DNA of 7,128 bases from CAZUZD01 sp964624465 (lineage in GTDB: Bacteria; Planctomycetota; Planctomycetia; Isosphaerales; Isosphaeraceae). The position numbers and the translations under genes are program-made. The DNA is taken from assembly GCA_964624465.1 (NCBI GenBank), contig CAZUZD010000308.1:1-7128 (forward strand), given 5' to 3'. A model generated the notes under the pieces. That model was not told the origin of the DNA. It made no database searches and saw nothing but the letters and a program-made list of their open reading frames with translations. This document shows positions 1 through 5,903 of the stretch, piece by piece; the first letter of the stretch is position 1; every line of letters starts with the position of its first letter.

Positions 1-54
1 GGGGCCGGACGGGAGCCCGCGGGGGGCGCCTGACCCGGCCTCGGCCGCCTCTCG

Positions 55-80
55 GGGCCCGCCCCGTGGGGCCCGGGCCC
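55..80. other. GC-only hairpin-forming sequence
   Basis: Positions 55-61 and 74-80 are perfectly complementary 7-base arms around a 12-base centre that is itself self-complementary. No T-run follows on either strand, so a classical intrinsic terminator is not supported. It may only reflect the extreme GC content. Apart from the inverted repeat that begins at 96, I see nothing coding or otherwise recognisable in the first 240 bases. Confidence 0.25.
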
Positions 81-95
81 GCAATCGCGTCGGTG

Positions 96-208
96 GGATG
101 AGCGGAGCGAAATCCGACAGGCCGGGTCGGCGGCGTGCGAGACCCTCCCGTGCCCGACCGTGACGAGCGGCCGGCCTCCTGACGCGTCGGATTTCGCCCC
201 GCTCATCC
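96..208. repeat. Imperfect 23-bp inverted repeat pair
   Basis: The arms at 96-118 and 186-208 are reverse complements over 23 bases with one mismatch, separated by 67 bases. The arm core (GGATGAGCG, then AGCGAAATCC) resembles a short palindromic intergenic repeat that I recall from many unrelated bacterial genomes, seen near GTAGGTCGGAT-like flanks. The right arm also pairs with itself: 186-192 with 205-211. It could be a REP-like element, or two copies inserted in opposite orientation. No gene is associated with it. Confidence 0.6.
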
Positions 209-244
209 GACCTACGGGAACGGGCACGAGCTCGACCCTGCGCG

Positions 245-388
245 GGGTGCCCGGGTTCCGCTGTGCGGAGCCCGGCTGCGCGGGCCTCCGAAGCGTCGGC
301 CTGGCCAACCTGTGCTCAGGCCACGCCACAAGGCCACTCAGTCCGAGCCTCCTGGATCCGGGCTCCGCACAGCGGAACCCGGGCACCC
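245..388. mobile_element. MITE-like element with 31-bp terminal inverted repeats
   Basis: Positions 245-275 and 358-388 are perfect reverse complements over 31 bases and enclose 82 bases. Each end is also a hairpin: in the right end, 358-368 pairs with 372-382 around a 3-base loop, with one C/A mismatch that becomes a G/U pair if the minus strand is transcribed. Read on the minus strand, the interior (about 345 to 276) plus the left end matches the unit at 1275-1369. This shows a dispersed family rather than a chance palindrome. No target-site duplication is obvious at the edges, and the element is too short to encode a protein. It abuts a transposase fragment on its right. Confidence 0.7.
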
Positions 389-390
389 AG

Positions 391-591
391 GCCCGTCGCC
401 AGGGCCATGTCGCAGGACCGGAATCGGTCGCTCAGCCCGGCCGCAATGATCCGGTTGGTGACGGTCCGCCGGCCCCGGGCCAGGATGATCCCGAGGAACA
501 GCAGGGCGAGCGTCGGGGCGGCGAGCCGGGAGAACCACTGGCAAGTGACGGGCAGCGGGGGAAAGATGTCCTCGGGGCCGGCTCCGTTCGG
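391..591 (-). pseudogene. Transposase N-terminal fragment (DDE/IS701-like)
   Basis: The minus strand encodes about 65 residues that look like the start of a DDE transposase common in planctomycetes. They include LPVTCQWFSRLAAP, then a leucine-rich stretch, then ARGRRTVTNRIIAAGLSDRF and a following MALATG. The GRRTVT..L..AGLSD..R pattern is what I recall from IS701-like/IS4-type transposase N-termini. The frame reads into the 31-bp repeat arm ending at 388 and hits a stop at 316-318, so the catalytic domain is missing. The true start is unclear. An ATG on the minus strand near 620 lies in another frame and would need a frameshift to join. The upstream continuation of this frame is only the antisense of the next gene. 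The family call rests on memory of the motif. Confidence 0.5.
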
Positions 592-651
592 GGTATCAGG
601 CTGGTGCGGTAACCGCCATCGTCCCGATCGGGGCCGGTCTTCGTCTACTCG

Positions 652-1146
652 ATGCACTTTATGCGGGGGCGGCAGGTGTTGGACGAAATCACGGCTCTCC
701 TCGATCGGATGCGTGAACTGGAGCCTGAGGTCTACGTCTACGGACCCGCCCCGGAGGACGCGATTCGAGAACTGGAGGCCGCGTTCGGAGAGCGGATGCC
801 GCCCAGCTACCGGGCATTTCTTTCCCATCTCGGCGGGGTGAGCATCCTCGATTTGTCGTACTCCGGCATCATCGACCACAAGATTGAAGAGGGGCGTGGC
901 TGGGCCTGGTCAGACACACTTACCGCCCGAGCGGAATGCGATCTCGCTCCGCACCTGCTCGTGGTGGGGCCGGACGAAGACGGGTTCAAGTGTTTGGATT
1001 TCAGCCGTCGCACGACGGACGGCGAATGCCCGGTTGTCTACCAGTGGCCCCACTCGCGGCAAACCCACCAGGTCGCTACCAGCTATGGTGCATGGCTATC
1101 CGAAGATCTACGGTGCATGATTGCAGCACGAGAAGACACCCCTTGA
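652..1146 (+). CDS. SMI1/KNR4 (SUKH) family protein
   Basis: This 164-residue protein has the hallmarks of the SMI1/KNR4 (SUKH) fold. An N-terminal helix is followed by AIRELEAAFGERMPPSYRAF and LSHLGG at residues 37-62, the usual 'E..LG..LP..Y..FL...GG' signature. Then come a V-G-P-D-E-D-G-F core strand (residues 105-112), PVVYQW at 127-132, and a closing helix with SYGAWLSEDL at 144-153. Bacterial SUKH proteins often act as immunity proteins against polymorphic toxins, but many stand alone with unknown roles. No toxin gene is visible here, so its partner is unknown. There is no signal peptide or membrane segment, so it is probably cytoplasmic. The ATG at 652 has no clear Shine-Dalgarno; ATG 661 (Met4) is an equally usable start. 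By eye its GC is lower than the downstream operon (about 55-67% per line against more than 70%). Together with the transposon remnants, this suggests an accessory gene. Confidence 0.82.
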   Translation: MHFMRGRQVLDEITALLDRMRELEPEVYVYGPAPEDAIRELEAAFGERMPPSYRAFLSHLGGVSILDLSYSGIIDHKIEEGRGWAWSDTLTARAECDLAPHLLVVGPDEDGFKCLDFSRRTTDGECPVVYQWPHSRQTHQVATSYGAWLSEDLRCMIAAREDTP

Positions 1147-1274
1147 ATCTTGGCAGCAACGGCCCGGACTGAGAAACGATTGCCACGAATTCAGAATGTA
1201 TAAAATCGCGGAAAGTACAGTCAAAGTCCAAACCGGCCCCCAAAATCCCCGACGGCGACGACACGCCCGGCCCT
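1147..1274. other. Intergenic spacer, AT-richest part of the window
   Basis: This stretch has no credible gene. It includes an AT-rich patch with TATAAA at 1199-1204 and TTGCCA at 1180-1185. The 13-15 base spacing is too short for a good sigma-70 promoter, and the patch lies more than 400 bases before the next gene. I see no terminator hairpin behind the SMI1/KNR4 gene. Confidence 0.4.
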
Positions 1275-1369
1275 GGACTGAGGTCCGGTGTGCCGTGGCG
1301 TGAGCGTGGCCACGCCGACGATTCGGGGCCCCCGCCGCCGGGCTCCGCATCGCGGAACCCGGGCACCCG
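1275..1369 (+). repeat. Second copy of the hairpin-ended repeat (left end truncated)
   Basis: It aligns over about 95 bases, with small gaps, to the minus-strand reading of 345 down to 245. Shared blocks include GGACTGAG, GTGGC, TGGCCA, GCCGACG, TTCGG and the hairpin end. The hairpin end at 1338-1368 differs from the 31-bp arm at 358-388 at only two positions, both in the 3-base loop (ACA against ATC), while the stems are identical. No inverted left-hand arm is present upstream, apart from a residual CCCGG just before the unit, so this copy looks truncated. Confidence 0.72.
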
Positions 1370-1385
1370 GAATTGCTCCCGAATG

Positions 1386-1449
1386 GGTTGAGTCTGGTGT
1401 GGCGTGACCTGGGCGGGGCGAGGGCCACGACGACGACTCGGAGGCGGAC
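1386..1449 (+). repeat. Third, partial repeat copy in tandem with the second
   Basis: About 64 bases resemble the body of the units at 245-345 (minus strand) and 1275-1337: GGTTGAGT, TGTGGCGTG, CCTGGGC, GGGCCACG and GACGACTCGGAGGC in the same order. It lies 16 bases after the previous unit in the same orientation and lacks the hairpin end. It is more diverged than the other copies. Confidence 0.5.
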
Positions 1450-1545
1450 GAGTCCGACGGACCCCGCGGGCGGCCTGAGTGGACCATGGCCGATGGGTCC
1501 GGGGCGATGGCGGGCAGCGGCTGGGCTCGGGATGGGGGGCGGGGT

Positions 1546-1551
1546 TACAAT
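1546..1551 (+). promoter_or_regulatory. Candidate -10 element for the fhc operon
   Basis: TACAAT, one base from the sigma-70 consensus -10, stands out in an otherwise GC-saturated stretch 83 bases before the chosen fhcB start. No good -35 is seen at 16-18 bases upstream; that region is G-rich. A start of transcription near 1558 would leave a leader of about 75 bases. The placement fits fhcB starting at 1634 rather than further upstream. It is a single-motif prediction. Confidence 0.35.
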
Positions 1552-1633
1552 GCGGGCCGGACGCGGGGGTCACGATGCGGGTGATCGGTCGCGATCGGAA
1601 GAGATTCCCCGTTGTGATCCTGCCAGGGTGGCC

Positions 1634-3019
1634 ATGAATCCCGCTGCCGACGACAACGCCGAGGGCTGCAGACCGGAGCCGGGGCCGGTGACGGGCGCGG
1701 GGGGCGGCGGGCCGATTGCGTTCGAGGACGTCGCCTGCCTGGGGTGCGGGTGCCTGTGCGATGACATCGGGCTGACGGTCGCCGGCGACCGGATCGTCGG
1801 GCTGCGGCGGGCGTGCGAGCGGGGGGAAGCGTGGTTCGCGGTGGCGTCGGGACGCCCGGAACTGCCGGCGGCGACGGTCGACGGGGTGGCGGTCGAGGTC
1901 GAGGTGGCGCTGGCGCGGGCGGTCGAGCTGCTGGGTGGGGCGCGGAGCCCGCTGGTGCTGGGGCTGACGGGGGCGAGCGTCGAGTCGCAGGCGGCGGCGG
2001 TGGCGCTGGCGGACCGGATCGGGGCGGTGATCGACCCGGCGCATTCCACGTCAGCGATGCCGAGGCTGGCGAGCTTGCAGCGGGTGGGGCGGGTGTCGGC
2101 GACGCTGGGCGAGGTCCGCAACCGGGCCGACCTGGTCGTCTTCTGGCACGCGGACCCGGTGACGACGCACCCGAGGCACCTGGAGCGGTACTCGGCGGAG
2201 CCCGTCGGGCGGTTCGTGCCCGCGGGACGCGCGGGGCGAACGCTGGTCGTGGTGGCCGATCGGCCGAACGCGACGGCGGCGGTGGCCGATGAGGTCCTGG
2301 CCGTTAAGCCAGAGGCGCAGCTGGCGACGCTGAGCACGCTGCGGGCGATCGTCCGGGGGGCGCGGCTCGCTGCGGATCGGGTGCTGGTGACGACGGGCCA
2401 GCGGCTGGCGGAGCTGGAAGCGCTCGTCGAGCGGTTCCGGCGGGCGCAGTACGCGGCGGTGTTCCACGGGGATGCGCTGGGGGCCGGGCCGGACGGGGCG
2501 GCGTGCGTGGAGGCGCTGGCCCTGTGCGTGCGCGACCTGAACGTGCTGGCCGGCAAGCGGGCGGTGCTCTTGACGCTGGGCGGGCCGGGGAACCCCTCGG
2601 GGGCCGAGGCGGTGCTGGCCTGGCAGGCGGCGGCGCCCTTGGCGTGCGACTTCCGCCGCAACGGGCCCCGGTTCCTGCCCGGCGAGGCGACGGCCGAGGC
2701 GGTCCTGTCCGGTGGGCTGGCCGATGTGGCGCTGATCGTGGCGGATGACCTCGATGGGCGGCTCTCGCCCGCGGCGGCGGCCCACCTGGCGCGCATCCCG
2801 ACCATCCGGATCGGGCCCGATGCGACCGACCCGGCACGGCCCACCACCGTCGGCCTGATGACGGGCGTGGCGGGCGTCGAGACGGGCGGCACGGTGACGC
2901 GCTGCGACGGCGTGAGCCTGCCCCTGCGGCCGGCGCTGGCGGGACGCGGGCGACCGTCGGAGCGGCACTGGCTCGAACGGATCACGGCCCGATTGCCCCT
3001 GAGGCTGGCCCCGGCATGA
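1634..3019 (+). CDS. fhcB: Formyltransferase/hydrolase complex subunit B (FwdB/FmdB-like)
   Basis: This 461-residue protein is homologous to the molybdo/tungstopterin subunit of archaeal formylmethanofuran dehydrogenase. In the bacterial complex that subunit is thought to have lost oxidoreductase activity and a structural role is proposed. The N-terminus has Cys35, Cys38, Cys42 (plus Cys40) in ACLGCGCLCDDI and Cys61 in RRACERGEAWF, the C-x2-C-x3-C...C arrangement of a [4Fe-4S] site. Next come GLTGASVESQAAAVALADRIG and IDPAHSTSAMPR, where Ser140 appears to sit at the archaeal metal-ligand Cys. GVAGVETGGTVTR near the C-terminus is also family-typical. I chose ATG 1634 because the family similarity begins soon after it and AGGGTGG lies just upstream. 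GTG 1628 and ATG 1550 are in-frame alternatives, and the frame stays open back to 1373 through repeat DNA. The stop overlaps the next start (ATGA at 3016-3019). Confidence 0.92.
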   Translation: MNPAADDNAEGCRPEPGPVTGAGGGGPIAFEDVACLGCGCLCDDIGLTVAGDRIVGLRRACERGEAWFAVASGRPELPAATVDGVAVEVEVALARAVELLGGARSPLVLGLTGASVESQAAAVALADRIGAVIDPAHSTSAMPRLASLQRVGRVSATLGEVRNRADLVVFWHADPVTTHPRHLERYSAEPVGRFVPAGRAGRTLVVVADRPNATAAVADEVLAVKPEAQLATLSTLRAIVRGARLAADRVLVTTGQRLAELEALVERFRRAQYAAVFHGDALGAGPDGAACVEALALCVRDLNVLAGKRAVLLTLGGPGNPSGAEAVLAWQAAAPLACDFRRNGPRFLPGEATAEAVLSGGLADVALIVADDLDGRLSPAAAAHLARIPTIRIGPDATDPARPTTVGLMTGVAGVETGGTVTRCDGVSLPLRPALAGRGRPSERHWLERITARLPLRLAPA

Positions 3020-4656
3020 CGACCTTGCGGATCCTGGGCGGCCGGGTGATTGACCCGGCCAACGGCATCGACGCGGTGGGCGACCTCTGGATCGCCGACG
3101 GCCGGATCGTCGCGCCGCCGACCGACCCGGACGTGCGGGCGGATCGGACGATCGATGCGCGCGGCGATGTGGTGATGCCCGGTGGCGTGGACGTGCACTG
3201 CCACATCGCCGGCGGCAAGGTGAACACGGCGCGGGCGATGCGGCCCGAGGAGGCGCGCGACGGCGGGCTCGTGCCGCGCACGGAGTGGTCGCGATCGGGG
3301 ACCCTGGGCAGCGTGCCGACGACCTTCAGCACGGGCCTCAAGTACGCCGGCCTGGGGTACACGACGGCGCTCGACGCCGCGATCCCGCCGCTGGCCGCCC
3401 GCCACGCGCACCACGAGTTCGCCGACACGCCGGCCATCGACAAGGCGTTCCTCATCCTGATGGGGAACAATCATTTCGTCATGGACCGCATCCGCGACGG
3501 GGAACAGGACCGCCTGCGCGACTACATCGCGTGGACCCTGGGCGCGACGCGGGCGTATGGCATCAAGGTCGTGAACCCGGGAGGGGTGGAGCGCTGGAAG
3601 CAGGGGCACGGCAACGTCTCCTCCCTGGAGGACGAGGTCCCGCACTTCGGCGTCACCCCGAGGCAGATCCTCACCGGACTCGCCCGCGCCGCCGACGAGC
3701 TGAAGCTGCCGCACCCCGTGCACGTGCACGGCCTGAACCTGGGCCTGCCGGGCAACGCGACGACGACGCTGGAGCTGATGGAGGCCCTCGACGGCCACCG
3801 CGCGCACCTGGCGCACATCCAGTTCCACAGCTACGGCGGCAGCCTCGCGAACCTGGCCGCGTTCGACTCGCAGGTGCCGCAGCTCGCCGACTTCCTCAAC
3901 ACGCACGAGGGGATCACCGTCGACGTCGGCCAGGTGCTCTTCGGCGAGACGACGAGCATGACGGCCGATGGCGCGGTCGGTCAGTACCTGCACACGGTCA
4001 CTGGCCGGAAGTGGTACAGCCTTGACGTCGAGCAGGAGACGGGCTGCGGCGTGGTGCCGATCACCTACGAGGACACGAACTTCATCCACGGATTGCAGTG
4101 GGCCATCGGCCTGGAGTGGTTCCTCCGCGTCGACGACCCCTGGAAGGTCGCCCTCAGCACCGACCACCCCAACGGCGGCTCGTTCCTGGGCTACCCGCAA
4201 ATCATCGCCCTGCTCATGGACAAGAACCGCCGCGACGAGGCCCTGCAGGGGCTGCCCGCCCGGGTGCGGGCCCGCTCGGGGCTGGGGGACATCGGCCGCG
4301 AATATTCCCTCTCCGAGATCGCCATCATCACCCGCGCCGCCCCGGCCCGCATGATGGGCCTGCCGCACAAGGGGCACCTCGGCCCCGGCGCCGACGCCGA
4401 TGTGACCATCTACCGGCCCGACATCGACCACGCCCGGATGTTCGCCCTGCCGCGCTGGGTGCTCAAGGCCGGTCAGGTGATCGTCGACGACGCCGAGCTC
4501 CGCGCCGCGCCGATTGGCCCGACCCTGCACACCGCGCCGACCTATGATGAGGCGGTGGTGCCGGCGATCCGCGAGTGGTTCGACCGCGAGTCGTCGATCC
4601 GGTTCGCCAACTTCGGCGCCGGGGCGCCAGAGGCTCCGGGGAACGGACAGCCATGA
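3016..4656 (+). CDS. fhcA: Formyltransferase/hydrolase complex subunit A (amidohydrolase)
   Basis: This 546-residue protein belongs to the amidohydrolase superfamily and matches FwdA/FmdA/FhcA. In the bacterial complex it hydrolyses the formylated methanofuran-type carrier to formate. The binuclear metal site is visible in order: HCH at residues 61-63 (MPGGVDVHCHIAGGKVN); Lys184 in YGIKVVNPGG, the expected carboxylated lysine; His236/His238 in HPVHVHGLNLG; His267 in HLAHIQFHSYGG; and Asp383 in STDHPNGGSF. All are intact, so the enzyme should be active. The N-terminal beta-sandwich strand RILGGRVIDPANGID and the C-terminal DVTIYRPD segment are typical of the fold. It is cytoplasmic and full length. 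It is translationally coupled on both sides by ATGA overlaps, with fhcB at 3016-3019 and the LRR gene at 4653-4656. Other amidohydrolases such as dihydroorotase share the fold, but the FwdA-specific motifs leave little doubt. Confidence 0.97.
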   Translation: MTTLRILGGRVIDPANGIDAVGDLWIADGRIVAPPTDPDVRADRTIDARGDVVMPGGVDVHCHIAGGKVNTARAMRPEEARDGGLVPRTEWSRSGTLGSVPTTFSTGLKYAGLGYTTALDAAIPPLAARHAHHEFADTPAIDKAFLILMGNNHFVMDRIRDGEQDRLRDYIAWTLGATRAYGIKVVNPGGVERWKQGHGNVSSLEDEVPHFGVTPRQILTGLARAADELKLPHPVHVHGLNLGLPGNATTTLELMEALDGHRAHLAHIQFHSYGGSLANLAAFDSQVPQLADFLNTHEGITVDVGQVLFGETTSMTADGAVGQYLHTVTGRKWYSLDVEQETGCGVVPITYEDTNFIHGLQWAIGLEWFLRVDDPWKVALSTDHPNGGSFLGYPQIIALLMDKNRRDEALQGLPARVRARSGLGDIGREYSLSEIAIITRAAPARMMGLPHKGHLGPGADADVTIYRPDIDHARMFALPRWVLKAGQVIVDDAELRAAPIGPTLHTAPTYDEAVVPAIREWFDRESSIRFANFGAGAPEAPGNGQP

Positions 4657-5903
4657 GCGATCCGGGTGTCGTCGCGACCGCGCCATCACGGCGGCGAGGG
4701 CTCTCGCTCCGGCTGCTGCTGGCCCTGGTCCTGCTCATGGGCGGCGGGGTGGGGTGGTACGCGTCCCGGGTCCGGGTGCAGCGCGACGCGGTGGCGCTGG
4801 TGCTGCGCCATGGCGAGGCGGTGTACTACGCCTGGGAGGAGTCGAAGGTCGGCTCGATGGCCTGGTCGATCGGGAAGATCGTGCCGGGGGCGACGCAGCC
4901 GCCGCCGCAGTGGCTGCTGGACCGGCTGGGTCCCGACTGGCTGGGGAATGTCACGGCAGTGTTCCTGGGCCCGAAGGAGGCCGACGCCACGCTGGCGGCG
5001 GTCGCGCGGTTGCGGCACCTGCGGCTGGTGGCCGACATCCCGATGGGCCCCTTGACCGACGCCGGCCTGGGCCACCTCCGGGGGCTGACGACCCTGGAGG
5101 CCTTCGAGTCGCACGGCAAGTTCGCGCCGGAGGCGCTCGGGGTGCTGGCGGGCCTGACGGAGCTCCGGGCCCTGGTGCTGACCCAGACCCGGCCCGGCGA
5201 CGCCGGCCTGGCGGCGCTGCGGGACCTGTCGCGGCTCCGCTACCTCGACATCAACCACGGCGAGGGCGTCACCGACGCCGGGTTCCGGCACCTGGCCGGG
5301 CTGACCGCCCTGCAGCGGCTGGGCCTGCCCGGCACCCAGGTGCGGAGCCTGGAGCCCCTGGCGGGCGCCTCGGAGCTGATGACGCTGACCCTCAACAGCG
5401 CCCCCTTGACCGACGCGAGCCTGGCCCCGCTCGCCCGGCTGACCCGGCTCAGAGGTCTGGCGATCGCCGACGCCGACCTGACCGACGCCGGTCTGGTGCA
5501 CCTGGAGCCGTTGACGGGCCTGATCAGCCTCACGCTCAGCGGCACCCGGATCACCGATGCCAGCCTGACGCAGATCGGTCGTCGGGATTCGCTCCAGGTG
5601 CTCGACCTGAGCCGGACCGCCGTGACCGACGCCGGCCTGGCCGAGCTGTCGGGCCAGATCGCCCTCCGCAACCTGACGCTGATCGACACGGCGGTCGGCG
5701 ACGCTGGCCTGGCGCACCTGGCCGGGCTCCAGGCGCTGAGCGTGCTCAATCTCCAGGGCACCCGGGTGGGCGACGCCAGCGTGCCGACGCTCGCCAGCCT
5801 GCCCGCCCTGACGTTCCTCGCCATCAGCCGCACCGCCATCACCCCCGAGGGGCGCGATTCGCTGCGACAGCTCCGCCCGAAGCTGAGGATCGCGGGCCCA
5901 TGA
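4653..5903 (+). CDS. Membrane-anchored leucine-rich-repeat protein inside the fhc operon
   Basis: This 416-residue protein has Arg12-14 and Arg20 leading into a hydrophobic helix (about residues 17-37), then a linker with QRDAVALVLRHGEAVYYAWE and PPPQWLLDRLGPDWLGNV. Both linker motifs are typical of planctomycete LRR proteins. About 12 leucine-rich repeats follow, with TDAGL-like motifs at residues 135, 158, 182, 207, 231, 253, 277, 301, 325, 349, 373 and 397. The period is 24 from 253 onward; the repeat at 231 is degenerate and spans 22. No catalytic domain is seen, so a protein-binding or scaffold role is an inference. Positive charges on both sides of the helix leave the topology open. ATG 4653 overlaps the fhcA stop, and its own stop overlaps the fhcD start at 5900-5903. 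The frame is open further upstream inside fhcA, but only this start gives a sensible N-terminus. LRR proteins are not a known part of the Fhc complex. Confidence 0.93.
   Translation: MSDPGVVATAPSRRRGLSLRLLLALVLLMGGGVGWYASRVRVQRDAVALVLRHGEAVYYAWEESKVGSMAWSIGKIVPGATQPPPQWLLDRLGPDWLGNVTAVFLGPKEADATLAAVARLRHLRLVADIPMGPLTDAGLGHLRGLTTLEAFESHGKFAPEALGVLAGLTELRALVLTQTRPGDAGLAALRDLSRLRYLDINHGEGVTDAGFRHLAGLTALQRLGLPGTQVRSLEPLAGASELMTLTLNSAPLTDASLAPLARLTRLRGLAIADADLTDAGLVHLEPLTGLISLTLSGTRITDASLTQIGRRDSLQVLDLSRTAVTDAGLAELSGQIALRNLTLIDTAVGDAGLAHLAGLQALSVLNLQGTRVGDASVPTLASLPALTFLAISRTAITPEGRDSLRQLRPKLRIAGP

Noticed and set aside
160..841. Plus-strand frames of 150 and 192 codons across the left part
   Set aside because: They run through the inverted-repeat element and opposite the transposase fragment, show no protein-like pattern, and the longer one overlaps the SUKH gene out of frame.
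1180..1206. Sigma-70 promoter from TTGCCA and TATAAA/TAAAAT
   Set aside because: The spacer is 13-15 bases instead of 16-18, and the site is far from the next gene, with repeat DNA in between.
1373..1633. N-terminal extension of fhcB from ATG 1373
   Set aside because: The extension is encoded by repeat DNA, is low-complexity in character, contains the best promoter-like hexamer, and would add 87 residues absent from the family.
1570..4689. Minus-strand open frame of 1039 codons opposite fhcB and fhcA
   Set aside because: It is an antisense shadow produced by high third-position GC in the real genes. Its translation is compositionally biased (Arg, Ala, Pro, Val) with no domain, and both genes opposite have clear family motifs.
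5045..5880. Tandem DNA repeat or CRISPR-like array suggested by recurring GACGCCGGCCTGG-type words
   Set aside because: The words recur every 72 bases in frame and encode the DAGL motif of the LRRs. They are protein repeats, not a DNA array.
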